From assembly GCA_002348365.1 (NCBI GenBank), contig DEBC01000146.1:1-27131 (forward strand): a stretch of 27,131 bases of DNA, written 5' to 3'. The translations under genes and the position numbers were made by a program. Below, in pieces: positions 1 through 8,939 of this stretch. The notes under the pieces were generated by a model, which was not told where the DNA came from, did no database searches, and saw only the letters and a list, made by a program, of their open reading frames with translations. This stretch comes from Alphaproteobacteria bacterium UBA2966 (GTDB taxonomy: Bacteria; Pseudomonadota; Alphaproteobacteria; UBA2966). The first letter of the stretch is position 1. Each line of letters opens with the position of its first letter.

Positions 1-79
1 AACACCGCACCGTGCGATATGGTGTATTCCCGTCGGCAACAGCAGCTGAACCCAACCAAGGACCCCCGAGAGGATATTC

Positions 80-328
80 ATGTCATTCTACAAACCCGAC
101 CTCGGCGCGAATCCTGACGATCCCTTTGCGCGCGACGTCGACGGAAAACTTGTCCGGCGATCTTATTGGTTGGATATGAGCGATCGATCCCTGGTTCTTG
201 CCATGACGGCAGGCGTTGGTCATGCGCTAACCGCTTCCGAAAAGCGTGCACACCTCGACGACATTGGTCGGTCTCACCTGGTCGACCAGGTTTGCACGCA
301 GGAAATTCTGCCGCCGGAAGAGAATTAG
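80..328 (+). CDS. Small hypothetical protein, 82 aa
   Basis: An 82-residue open frame starts with ATG behind a good ribosome-binding site (GAGAGGATATTC just upstream), which is the main reason to believe it. The protein is hydrophilic and charged, has no signal peptide or membrane segment, and contains a single Cys. I do not recognise a family. The sequence before it (1-79) holds no supportable gene. A 99-residue open frame on the opposite strand covers the same DNA, but I see no comparable ribosome-binding site for it. The next gene starts about 100 bases downstream on the same strand, so the two could be co-transcribed. It might also be the remnant of a longer protein. Confidence 0.5.
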   Translation: MSFYKPDLGANPDDPFARDVDGKLVRRSYWLDMSDRSLVLAMTAGVGHALTASEKRAHLDDIGRSHLVDQVCTQEILPPEEN

Positions 329-428
329 CTGAGCCAGACCTCAAGCTCTGCACAACCCAGCCGAGAACTGCTATCAATCCCGCCCAGATCTGTTAGCCAA
401 AATACCGTTGATAGTTGCTTTGAAATCG

Positions 429-1166
429 ATGTGGCACGTCTCCACGAACCCGCTCCGCGCCTCTGCTCTCCTGGTGGCGCTGAGCCTCTGCATGGCCTCC
501 CCAAGCCCCGTGGCGGCGGAAACGCTTACCTTTATCTATCCAGTCAGACCCAACCCGCTTTATGACGCGGCGAGGCAGATCTTGCGGGAAGCATACTTCA
601 AACTCGGCTACCAACTCGATTTTGCTTTCGTCTATGGCGAACGTGGCCTGCTCGACTCGGCCGCGGGCCGCGCCGATGGCGAACTCGCCCGCGTCGGCGG
701 AGTGGAACGTGAATTTCCCGGTCTTCTCAGGACACCTGTCAGCCATATCGCCACGCAGCAGGCGGCCTTTGCGCGCGACCGGTCCATTCAAATCGATGGC
801 TGGCGCGGACTAGCGCCGTACAAGATCGTATTCCGCCAGGAGGATGAGATTGCCGAGCGCAGGACTCGCGACATGCGTCGGTTCTTTGCGAAAACGGATA
901 TCGCCGCACTCAAAATGGTCGAAAACCGCAAGATGGACATCGCCATCGCCGATCGGTTTGACGGTGAGGAAGCGCTGAGAGAACTGGGATTCGATGACGT
1001 GTTCATGCTGAAGCCGGCTATACAGATCGTGCCGCTCTACCACTATGTAAACTTTAATCACTACAAGCTGGTGTCACGCATAACTTTCGTCATGAGGTCG
1101 ATGGAATCTTCTGGTCGGATTGCAGAGATACTGAAGGAATACGGTGTTTATCCCGAAGTTGACTGA
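429..1166 (+). CDS. Periplasmic substrate-binding-like protein (SBP family 3 type)
   Basis: This is a 245-residue secreted protein. An N-terminal signal peptide (hydrophobic core ALLVALSLCMA, likely cleavage after VAA near residue 30) is followed by a domain that resembles the solute-binding proteins of amino-acid-type ABC transporters. The evidence is its size, the 'TLTFIYPVRPNPLYDAARQI' opening and the late 'GRIAEILKEYGVYP' helix typical of the family's C-terminus. An upstream TTG at 408 would add seven residues. I prefer the ATG at 429 because it gives a cleaner signal peptide, although neither start has a strong ribosome-binding site. No permease or ATPase lies next to it, so it is either an orphan receptor or works with a distant transporter. 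The ligand cannot be predicted. Confidence 0.75.
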   Translation: MWHVSTNPLRASALLVALSLCMASPSPVAAETLTFIYPVRPNPLYDAARQILREAYFKLGYQLDFAFVYGERGLLDSAAGRADGELARVGGVEREFPGLLRTPVSHIATQQAAFARDRSIQIDGWRGLAPYKIVFRQEDEIAERRTRDMRRFFAKTDIAALKMVENRKMDIAIADRFDGEEALRELGFDDVFMLKPAIQIVPLYHYVNFNHYKLVSRITFVMRSMESSGRIAEILKEYGVYPEVD

Positions 1167-1191
1167 GGTCTCGAACTTCAACTCGACGTCA

Positions 1192-1217
1192 TCAAAAAAC
1201 ACCGGCCTCGAGACCGG
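1192..1217 (-). terminator. Intrinsic terminator embedded in the 3' end of the flavoprotein gene
   Basis: On the minus strand the stem CCGGTC/GAGGCCGG (1202-1217) closes a UCGA loop with six pairs, one of them G-U. It is followed at once by TGTTTTTTGA. The U-tract is itself the Val-Phe-stop of the flavoprotein gene, so the terminator lies inside the coding sequence. Confidence 0.65.
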
Positions 1218-1659
1218 CCGCCATGGCCATGCCGAGTTCCTCGCATTGTCCGACGAATGTTTCCTGCCACTCCCCACGGCAAATCAACGGATCCTGAACC
1301 GCGCGCCACCTTAGACCCGTTACGATCGTCTCGACCCCCCGGCAGGTCCCGGTGCCGTCCTGACCGGCCCGAATGTACAACGCGTAGGGCAGTGCCTGAG
1401 TGTGTTCAAGGCAGGGATAATAGCTGCGATCGAAGAAGTCCTTCAGTGCGCCGCTCATGTAACCAAGATTTTCCGTCGTTCCCAGAATCACTGCCTGTGC
1501 CGCCAACACATCATCCGGTCCCGCCTCCAGCGGCGGCAACATGCGCACCGATACGCCTGAGATGTCGGAGCTGCTGGCGCCCCGAACCACCGCCTCGCGT
1601 AGGCGTTCGGTATTGGCCGAAGGCGCATGCGCAACGATCAAAAGGTGGCGTGAAGTCAT
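1192..1659 (-). CDS. NAD(P)H-dependent FMN reductase / flavodoxin-fold protein
   Basis: This 155-residue cytoplasmic protein has a flavodoxin-like fold. A first beta strand (HLLIVAH) runs into the FMN-phosphate loop HAPSANTERL (residues 11-20). A second flavin-contact segment, TENLGYMSGALKDFFDR (62-78), is typical of small NAD(P)H:FMN reductases and flavodoxins. A longer open frame begins at 1740 and would overlap the upstream sulfatase gene. The internal ATG at 1659 leaves a 37-base gap and starts exactly where family members start, so I use it. It sits directly downstream of the sulfatase on the same strand, so the two are probably one transcript ending at the terminator in its last codons. 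The electron acceptor is unknown. Confidence 0.85.
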   Translation of the reverse strand: MTSRHLLIVAHAPSANTERLREAVVRGASSSDISGVSVRMLPPLEAGPDDVLAAQAVILGTTENLGYMSGALKDFFDRSYYPCLEHTQALPYALYIRAGQDGTGTCRGVETIVTGLRWRAVQDPLICRGEWQETFVGQCEELGMAMAAGLEAGVF

Positions 1660-1696
1660 GGAGACCGCCCCATCAATCTGACCGTCTTTCAGTTGA

Positions 1697-3229
1697 TCAT
1701 GCCATGCCGACGGGGGTCGGCTTGACGTCGATCTCGTCATCCGGTCGTGAAGCGATCATGTCTTCCAATTCCCGGCGGATCTTCTGCGCACCCGAATCAT
1801 CAAACAGGTTGTCCATCTCGTAGGGATCGTTCTTGAGGTCATAGAGTTCGCCGGCGCCCGACTCCACTTCAAGGGTCAGCTTGTGAGACTTGGTACGCGC
1901 CATACGAAGATCAAGCGCAACGCCACACCGAGAGGCGTTGATGTCCCACTCGTTGTAGGCAAAGTCACGGCTCTCGCCGGACTTCCCTTCCACCAGTCCA
2001 CGCAGGCTTCGGCTGTGCATGTCGCCCGCCGGTGATACCTCCATGCAGTCGAGCACGGTGGCGGGGATATCCAGGGTCGAGACGGGATCTTCGACAATCT
2101 GGTTCATAGGTACGGACGGGCCCTGGAAAATCAGCCCAATTCGGACCAGCCCTTCGTAATTGATTGGACCCTTGAGAATCAGTCCGTGGTCCCCCAGCCA
2201 ATCTCCGTGATCCGTGGTGTAAATGACCAGCGTATCGTCAGCGAGGCCCAGATCGCCCAGCGCGGTGAGAATTCGACCGACGTTGTGATCGATCAACGAA
2301 ATCATCCCGTAGTAGTTGGCGATGATCTCGCGGAGCTGCTCGTCAGACTGGTCGGGAATACGCGAGTAGTTCTGGCGGATTTTGCGCATCTCTTCCGTTA
2401 TCTCGGGGACGCCTTCAAGGCTTGCCTGATGCCACCACGGCCGCCGATCGAGGTCTTTGACCCGTTCGGGAGGCAGATCCACCTCTTCGGGATGGTGTAG
2501 GCGTGACCACGGCTCGGGAGCATCGAATGGATGATGAGGGTCGGGAAATGACGTCCACAGGAAAAAGCGGTCGTCCTGGTTCTGGCGCAGGTACTCGATG
2601 GTGCGGTCTCCGACCCAGGTCGAATTGTGCCACACAGGTGGCAACGCCGAATGCCAGGTCTGGACGGCATCGGTCTGTGGCTCCAGCCGGGTCTCATACA
2701 ATTCATTTTTCAGCTGGCCCAGGCCATCGCTGTAGTACCAGGATTCGTAGTGCTGGCCGCTCGGGGGTTCCAGCGGATGCCAACGATTGTGACCCAGCAC
2801 CACCAGTTCCACATGCTCGAAGCCCATGTAGGGACCGAACCAGTCGGGGCCATATTCCGCCATCGACAAACGGCTTTCCGGTGTTCCCGTGGGCTCGAAC
2901 GTCAACGCCGTCGAGAAATGCGCCTTGCCGATAAAGCCGGTACGAATGCCGGCGCTTCCCAGTGTACCGGCGATTCCAGCCTCACCGATTGCCGGGTCCA
3001 GGTCGATCCCATTGTCGTGCACGCCGTGAGTGTTTGACAGGAGCCCCGTCAGAATCGAGGCGCGTGATGGCTGGCACACATTGTTGGGCGTGATGCAGGC
3101 CGAGAAACGAGTCCCATGCTGTGCCATGAGGTCGAGATGGGGCGTTTTGATCTTGCGACCCTCGAACCCGAAACAGTCACCTCGTTGCTGGTCCGAGGTA
3201 ATGAGAATGACGTTGCGAATAGCACCCAT
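1697..3229 (-). CDS. Sulfatase (type I, formylglycine-dependent)
   Basis: This 510-residue alkaline-phosphatase-superfamily enzyme would hydrolyse a sulfate ester. The N-terminal metal-binding motif is TSDQQRGD (Asp13). Cys52 in VCQPSRASILTG is the C-x-P-S-R site that is oxidised to formylglycine. A second metal site appears as TTDHGDWLGDHG (Asp340, His341). The length matches family norms and the gene looks intact. No signal peptide is visible, so it is probably cytoplasmic and acts on an imported substrate. No formylglycine-generating enzyme is encoded in the window. The motifs and overall sequence do not look like choline sulfatase. The downstream FMN reductase-like gene follows after 37 bases. 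The substrate could be an aryl, alkyl or sugar sulfate. Confidence 0.93.
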   Translation of the reverse strand: MGAIRNVILITSDQQRGDCFGFEGRKIKTPHLDLMAQHGTRFSACITPNNVCQPSRASILTGLLSNTHGVHDNGIDLDPAIGEAGIAGTLGSAGIRTGFIGKAHFSTALTFEPTGTPESRLSMAEYGPDWFGPYMGFEHVELVVLGHNRWHPLEPPSGQHYESWYYSDGLGQLKNELYETRLEPQTDAVQTWHSALPPVWHNSTWVGDRTIEYLRQNQDDRFFLWTSFPDPHHPFDAPEPWSRLHHPEEVDLPPERVKDLDRRPWWHQASLEGVPEITEEMRKIRQNYSRIPDQSDEQLREIIANYYGMISLIDHNVGRILTALGDLGLADDTLVIYTTDHGDWLGDHGLILKGPINYEGLVRIGLIFQGPSVPMNQIVEDPVSTLDIPATVLDCMEVSPAGDMHSRSLRGLVEGKSGESRDFAYNEWDINASRCGVALDLRMARTKSHKLTLEVESGAGELYDLKNDPYEMDNLFDDSGAQKIRRELEDMIASRPDDEIDVKPTPVGMA

Positions 3230-3463
3230 GGAAGTTTGAACCCTTTCTGCTGTCTCCTCCGCGTGACATTCGTATGCGACACGCGCTCATATTGTAGCGG
3301 GTGGAAGCGAACTGATCTCGGTTGTCTTGATTGAGAGTGCGTTATCCAAACATCCATCTGCGCCGCATTCGGTCGCGATTGCACGAGTGCCGAACAGGAG
3401 GTGGTTTACTCTCGGGCCAGAGCCGGTTAGTTAGCATCAGCATGAGAATTATGGGGTGAAGCG

Positions 3464-5879
3464 ATGCGGTCTCACGCGCAAGTGGTCGTAATCGATGGTG
3501 GCGTGGTCGGATGTAGCGCGCTCTATCACCTGACCAAGTTGGGATGGCGGGACGTCGTCCTCGTCGAACGATCGGAACTGACGTCGGGCTCCGCCTAGCA
3601 TGCTGCCGGTGGCTTTCACACTCTCAACTCGGATCCCAACATCGCCAAGCTGCAGGGGTACACAATCCGCCTCTACAAGGAGCTTGAAGAAATCAGCGGC
3701 CAGGCATGCGGTCTGCACCATGTCGGTGGCATCACGATTGCCGTGGAGTCCGATCGTATGGACTTTCTCAAGGCGGAGCGGGCCAAGCACCGCTACATGG
3801 ACCTCGAAACGGAACTCATCACGCCTGATGAGATCAAGGAACTCTGCCCGGTATTGAATGTCGACGGCGTTATCGGGGCGCTGTACGACCCACTTGACGG
3901 GCATCTCGACCCTGCAGGAACAACCCATGCCTACGCGGCGGCAGCTCGCAAACAAGGCGCCGAAATCATTCTTCGAAACCGTGTGATCGAACTGAATCAA
4001 AAGACCGAGGGGTCATGGGATGTGGTCACGGAGCAAGGCAACATAACGACGGAATACGTCGTCAACGCGGCAGGCCTATAGGCGCGGGAGGTCGGCGCGC
4101 TCGCTGGTGTCTTCCACCCACTGCATCCGATGGAACATCAGTATCTCGTCACCGATGACATCCCGGAGGTTTACGAGCGCGACGAGGAATTGCCTCATGT
4201 GATGGACCCGGCCGGAGAAACCTACTTCCGCCATGAAGGGCGTGGGCTGGTGCTCGGTATCTATGAACAGGACTACGAACCGTGGGCGGTCGACGGAACA
4301 CCTTGGGACTTCGGACACGAGCTTCTGCCCGATAAGCTCGAGCGCATTTCCGAACCTCTTGCAAAGACATTCCAACAGTATCCGTGCCTGTCTGATGCCG
4401 GCATCAAGACCGTGATCAACGGCCCCTTCACTTTCGCGCCGGACGGCAACCCCCTGGTGGGGCCCTATCCCGGTCTGAAGGGATATTGGTGCGCCTGCGC
4501 TGTAATGGCGGGATTCAGCCAGGGAGGCGGTGTCGGACTCACGATTGCAGAATGGATGATCGAGAGTGAGCCGTCTTCCGACGTGTTTGCGATGGACGTT
4601 TCCCGGTTCGGCGATTGGACCACCCGGAACTACACACGGCTCAAGGTATCGGAGAACTACCGGCGCCGTTTTGCCATCAGCTTTCCCAACGAAGAACTAC
4701 CTGCGGCGGGTCCCCTCAATACGACACCCGCCTACGGCATCTGGAAAGCACAGAACGCTGTCTTCGGGGTGGGGTACGGCCTGGAAGCCGTCAATTACTT
4801 CGCGCCCGACGGTGACGTCGCTTTCGAAACACCCAGCTTTCGTCGATCGAATGCCTTCTAACCTGTCGGCAAAGAGTGCCGGGCGGTGCGCACATCTGTC
4901 GGCATCAATGAGATTCACAACTTCGGCAAGTACGAGGTAACAGGACCGGGAGCCGAAGACTGGCTGAATACAATCCTTGCCAACCGCATGCCGCGAGTCG
5001 GGAGAGTTACACTCACCCCGATGCTCAACCCTCTGGGTATGTTGATCGGTGATCTTACTGTTTCCCGCCTGGGCGAAGAGCGGTTCCAGATTATCGGCTC
5101 GTCTTCGGCCCAGGCCTATCACATGCGCTGGTTCCTGGATCACCTGCCCGACAGTGGCGTGGAAGTCCGAAACGTGTCTCTGGATCGAATCGGCTTTCAG
5201 ATCGCGGGCCCCAACGCAAGAGAGCTGTTATCCCGCGTCACGCGGGAAGACGTCTCCAACGCGGCTTTTCCGTTCCTTTCGGTTGCTGAAATGGAAGTAG
5301 GCCTCGCGCCCGCGATCGTCTGCCGTATCACCTATACCGGGGACCTGGGCTACGAGATATACACACCCGCCGACTTTCAGCTCGCCCTTTACGAAGCTCT
5401 GTCAGAGGCGGGAAAGGATATCGGCCTCACGCCATTCGGCATGCGGGCAATGATGTCTTTGCGTCTGGAGAAAAGCTTTGGATCCTGGCTCCGCGAATAC
5501 AAACCGGACTACACGCCAGCGGAAACAGGCCTGGACCGATTTATCAGCTTTCAGAAACCAGGATTCATCGGTATGGAGGCGGCACTCAAAGAGCAGGAGA
5601 CTCCCCCCCGCACGGCGTCTGGTCACACTCGTTGTGGATGCCGACGACGCGGATGTCTGGGCGGACGAACCGATCTGGCATGACGAAGACGTGGTGGGCT
5701 TCGTGACATCGGGAGGATATGCGCACTACTCCAAAAAGAGCGTCGCGCTCGGGTTCGTGCCCGTCGACCTCATCGACGAAAGCAACACCTTAGAGATCGA
5801 GATTCTCGGTGACCGCCGGCCCGCCACGCTTGTCACGGAACCGCTGTTCGATCCTGCCGGCGAACGCATGCGGGGCTAG
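3464..5879 (+). pseudogene. Dimethylglycine/sarcosine dehydrogenase-like protein (FAD oxidoreductase + GcvT fusion), disrupted
   Basis: Read through its lesions, this encodes about 800 residues, the normal length of the dimethylglycine/sarcosine dehydrogenase family. The family oxidatively N-demethylates glycine derivatives and passes the one-carbon unit to tetrahydrofolate. The start follows GGGGTGAAGCG. Order: Rossmann FAD motif VVVIDGGVVG, the flavinylation-type segment TSGSA-stop-HAAGGFH, the DAO core with VVNAAGL, a middle domain, then a GcvT domain (NEIHNFGKYEVTGPGAEDWL) and GcvT C-terminal domain. Stops occur at 3596 (TAG), 4079 (TAG) and 4859 (TAA), all in one frame. A +1 frameshift lies in a run of seven C at 5603-5609, after which the last ~90 codons continue in another frame. 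The first two stops replace expected Trp codons. The second Gly of the FAD motif is Asp. The remaining sequence is well conserved, so inactivation looks recent. Confidence 0.9.
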
Positions 5880-6133
5880 GCAGCGCTCTTTCCACCACCG
5901 ATCTGCGGGAGAATGTAGGCCTCGCTGTCGGGCTCAAGCGGCTCGAGCCAGGCATTCGAATAGATCACGTCGTCAATGGCGACGGCGATGCCCTGCTCCA
6001 GATGCGGGCCGAGGTCCGGATAGAGTTCCGCCAGCGTGCGGAACAAGTACCGCACGTCATCGGCATCGATATCGAATTCGGTTTAACCTCCCGTGAACCG
6101 GGCAAGGCCGCACGTCAGAACGACCTTCGCCAT
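5876..6133 (-). pseudogene. MoaD/ThiS-family small sulfur-carrier-like protein, interrupted by a stop
   Basis: This 85-codon frame starts with ATG 13 bases after the Mo-subunit gene. It reads MAKVVLTCGLARFTGG, then TAA at codon 17 (6083-6085), then TEFDIDADDVRYLFRTLAEL and on to AYILPQIGGGKSAA. The beta-grasp pattern, the size and the C-terminal Gly-Gly-Gly match MoaD/ThiS proteins, whose C-terminal Gly is thiocarboxylated to supply sulfur for molybdopterin or other compounds. Two oddities stand out: the in-frame stop, probably at a former Glu codon, and four extra residues (KSAA) after the glycines, which would have to be removed for activity. Its TAG stop overlaps the stop of the convergent dehydrogenase pseudogene. 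Genes of this kind often follow Mo-hydroxylase operons, which supports the call. Confidence 0.72.
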
Positions 6134-6146
6134 CGGTTCAGTCCGG

Positions 6147-8444
6147 TCAACCGCCGTTCTTCTCGTTGAGCGCTTTCAGAACACGCGGCGGTGACAGCGG
6201 CAGTTCGTTGATCCGCACATCAGTTGCGTCTTCAAGCGCATTGGCCATGGCCGCCATAACCGGCACGATCGAGGTCTCACCAATGCCCCGGACACCATAC
6301 GGATGGTTGGGATTGGGTACCTCGACGATGACCGCGTCGATCATCGGCAGATCAGAGGCCACGGGCATGCGGTAATCGAGGAAGCCCGGATTCTCCAGTC
6401 GTCCCTTGTCGTCGTAGATGTATTCCTCGTTGAGCGCCCAACCGATCCCTTGAACGGCAGCACCTTGGTACTGGCCTTCGACGAAGTTCGGCTGGATGGC
6501 CTTGCCGGCATCCTGGGCCGCCGTGAAGCGCAGCACTTTGATGTGCCCCGTTTCAGGATCCACCTCGATATCGACAGCTTCGGTCGCGAAGCTCGGCCCC
6601 GCACCGGAGACATTGGTCTCGACATGCCCAGCGATCGGACCACCGGTCTTCTTCGCCTCGCGGGCAATGTCCTCCAGTGACAGAGGTTCGAAATCGCCAG
6701 CGTTGCTACTGGCAGGACGGGCATGACCATCCTCCCAGACCACGGCCTCAACTGGAATGTCCCATGTGGCAGCGGCACGTGCCCTGAACTCATCGATGAC
6801 GACCCGAGACGCTTCGACGGTTGCCTTGCCCACAGCGAAGGTCGTACGGCTACCCGCGCTGATGAAATTGAAGCCGAGCGACGTCGTATCGCCGATGGTG
6901 GGACGGATGCGATCGGGCTCGATTCCTAGTTCTTCCGCTGCCATCACGGAGATCGACGTCCGGGTGCCACTGAGATCGGGATTTCCCAGAGTGAGCGCGA
7001 TCGTACCGTCATCGTTGACGTTCATGGTCACGCTTGTCTCGCCACCGATGTTGAACCAGAATCCCGAGGCGACACCCCGCCCCTGGTTCGGCCCGAGCGG
7101 AATTTTGTAGTTCGGATGATTTTTGATGGCCTCCAGGCTCTCAACTTGGCCAACGGGGCCGAAGGTTGGGCCATAGGCAGCCTTTGTCCCCTCTTTAGCC
7201 GCGTTCATGAGACGCAAATCGATAGGATCGATGCCGAGTTCCCGCGCCAATTCATCCATCGCACTTTCGACGGCAAATGCCGAGATTTGCGCGCCAGGCG
7301 CACGATAAGCCGTCGTCTTGGGCCGATTAGCAATGACATCCCAGCCAATGACCAGAACGTTTTCGAGGTCATAGCAGGCATAGGCGCACATCGCCGCCGG
7401 GAAAACAGGCGACCCTGGAAAAGCGCCCGCCTGGAACATCAATTCGGCCCACCCCGCGGTGATCTTGCCGTCCCGCTTGGCGCCAATCTTGACCTTCATG
7501 TGCGAACCCGAGGTCGGGCCCGTGGCCCGGAAGACCTCGTTGCGATGCATGGCCATTTTTACGGGTCGGCCGCATTTGCGTGACAGCGCCATGGCCAGAG
7601 GCTCGAGGTAGACGATGTTCTTACCGCCGAAACCCCCGCCAATCTCGGAGGCCGTCGCCTTGACCTTGGAGACGTCCATGCCACAGAGACGGGCGGTAAT
7701 GGCGCGAACCAAGAAATGGCCCGGGGTCGATGCCCAGACCTCACCCTGACCGTCTTCGGTATAGCTGGCCACGCACGCGTGAGGCTCGATATAGCCCTGA
7801 TGGACAGGGCGGGTCCTGTATTCACGCTCGATGACAACATCGGCATCGGCAAAACCAGCTTCGACATCACCCAGCTTGATCTCAAGCCGTTTCGCAATGT
7901 TCGACGGCTTGTCAGGTTTGGGGTCCACGCCGTCCGTGAACATGTCCTCATTGAGGAGAGGAGCGTCCGGTTTCATCGCTTCCTCCACGTCGATGACGTG
8001 AGGAAGCACTTCGTAGTCCACTTCAATCAGCTTCAGCGCTTTGCGCGCAATCGCGGCGGTAGTCGCCGCGACAGCTGCAATCGCATGACCGTCGTACATC
8101 GCCTTCTCGCGTGCCATGACATTGCGGATGACATCGCGAATGTTGACCGACAATTCGCCGACCTGGATCATTTCTGAGGGCTGGTCAGCGAAATCGTCCC
8201 TGCAGATCACCGCCTTGACGCCTTTGAGCGCTTCCGCCTTTGACGTATCAATGCCGTTGATCTTCGCGTGTGCATGGGGGCTGCGCAGAACCGCACCGAA
8301 CAACATGCCTGGCATGATGAGATCCGCGCCAAACTGGGCCCGACCGGTAACCTTGTCGACGCCATCTGTACGGGTGACGTTCTTACCGACCCATTTCAGT
8401 TCGTGCGTTTTTTCCTGATAGCCAAGATCTTCAGCAGCAGACAT
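6147..8444 (-). CDS. Molybdenum hydroxylase large (Mo-cofactor) subunit, xanthine dehydrogenase family
   Basis: This 765-residue catalytic subunit belongs to the xanthine dehydrogenase/CO dehydrogenase family. It binds the molybdopterin cofactor and hydroxylates a carbon atom using water. It has an N-terminal hammerhead domain (KVTGRAQFGADLIMPGMLFG, then RSPHAHAKI), the cofactor motif GGGFGGKN, the segment TAYRAPGA, and the catalytic glutamate in RGIGETSIVP (Glu723). The AYRAPG segment differs from the AYxCSFR signature of true form I CO dehydrogenases, so CO oxidation is unlikely. An aldehyde, N-heterocycle or aromatic acyl-CoA is possible. The start has the ribosome-binding site GGAGAG and lies two bases after the 2Fe-2S gene. 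It appears intact even though the MoaD-like gene behind it is broken. Confidence 0.95.
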   Translation of the reverse strand: MSAAEDLGYQEKTHELKWVGKNVTRTDGVDKVTGRAQFGADLIMPGMLFGAVLRSPHAHAKINGIDTSKAEALKGVKAVICRDDFADQPSEMIQVGELSVNIRDVIRNVMAREKAMYDGHAIAAVAATTAAIARKALKLIEVDYEVLPHVIDVEEAMKPDAPLLNEDMFTDGVDPKPDKPSNIAKRLEIKLGDVEAGFADADVVIEREYRTRPVHQGYIEPHACVASYTEDGQGEVWASTPGHFLVRAITARLCGMDVSKVKATASEIGGGFGGKNIVYLEPLAMALSRKCGRPVKMAMHRNEVFRATGPTSGSHMKVKIGAKRDGKITAGWAELMFQAGAFPGSPVFPAAMCAYACYDLENVLVIGWDVIANRPKTTAYRAPGAQISAFAVESAMDELARELGIDPIDLRLMNAAKEGTKAAYGPTFGPVGQVESLEAIKNHPNYKIPLGPNQGRGVASGFWFNIGGETSVTMNVNDDGTIALTLGNPDLSGTRTSISVMAAEELGIEPDRIRPTIGDTTSLGFNFISAGSRTTFAVGKATVEASRVVIDEFRARAAATWDIPVEAVVWEDGHARPASSNAGDFEPLSLEDIAREAKKTGGPIAGHVETNVSGAGPSFATEAVDIEVDPETGHIKVLRFTAAQDAGKAIQPNFVEGQYQGAAVQGIGWALNEEYIYDDKGRLENPGFLDYRMPVASDLPMIDAVIVEVPNPNHPYGVRGIGETSIVPVMAAMANALEDATDVRINELPLSPPRVLKALNEKNGG

Positions 8445-8446
8445 GC

Positions 8447-8923
8447 TTACTCTCCTCGCATTTCAGCGGCCGTATCCATAACGGCGCGCATAATCTTGTC
8501 GTATCCCGTGCAACGGCAAAGATTTCCGGCAAGCCAGAATCGTGCTTCGGTTTCGGTGGGATCGGGGTTCCGTTCGAGCAGGGCCTTAGCGGCTATCAGG
8601 ATGCCGGGCGTGCAATATCCGCATTGGAGCGCCGCATAATCGAGAAACTTCTGCTGCAACGGATGCAGTTGTTCTCCGTCCGCCATGCCTTCGATGGTTT
8701 CAATTTCGCGATCACCAACTTCCGCACCCATCACCAGACAGGAACAGACGAGCCGTCCGTCGATCATGACACTGCACGCGCCGCAGTCGCCCGAAGCACA
8801 TCCTTCCTTCGTGCCGGTGAGGTGGAGTTCGTCTCGCAACACATCGAGAAGCGTCTGCTCCGGTTCGCAGAGAAATTCGACGTCGTCGCCGTTAACCGTC
8901 GCTGATACGTGATATCTCGCCAT
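8447..8923 (-). CDS. Molybdenum hydroxylase small 2Fe-2S subunit
   Basis: This 158-residue electron-transfer subunit carries two 2Fe-2S clusters. The N-terminal ferredoxin-type cluster uses Cys42, 47, 50 and 62 (GCASGDCGAC...CSC). The C-terminal alpha-helical domain uses Cys101, 104, 136 and 138 (QCGYCTPG and LCRCTGY). Both patterns are diagnostic of xanthine dehydrogenase-family small subunits. A longer frame starts at 8962 and would overlap the FAD gene. The ATG at 8923 follows AAAGGTAAGG and begins at the usual MxxYxVxxTVNG position, so I use it. It lies between the FAD and Mo subunit genes in the order FAD, 2Fe-2S, Mo, as in coxMSL-type operons. It passes electrons from the Mo site to FAD. 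Confidence 0.95.
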   Translation of the reverse strand: MARYHVSATVNGDDVEFLCEPEQTLLDVLRDELHLTGTKEGCASGDCGACSVMIDGRLVCSCLVMGAEVGDREIETIEGMADGEQLHPLQQKFLDYAALQCGYCTPGILIAAKALLERNPDPTETEARFWLAGNLCRCTGYDKIMRAVMDTAAEMRGE

Positions 8924-8939
8924 TACGTTTGCCTTACCT

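Noticed and set aside
1697..3229. Choline sulfatase (BetC), which would link the sulfatase to the dimethylglycine dehydrogenase
   Set aside because: The active-site surroundings and the rest of the protein do not resemble BetC, and no choline or betaine dehydrogenase genes are present.
3596..4081. TAG codons read as an amino acid (pyrrolysine or recoding) in the dehydrogenase gene
   Set aside because: Both sit at expected Trp positions, a TAA and a frameshift also break the gene, and TAG ends normal genes here such as the peroxiredoxin. No pyl genes are seen.
5603..5609. Programmed frameshift at the C7 run
   Set aside because: Frameshifting could not rescue the three upstream stops, and no stimulatory structure was evident. 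A simple indel is more likely.
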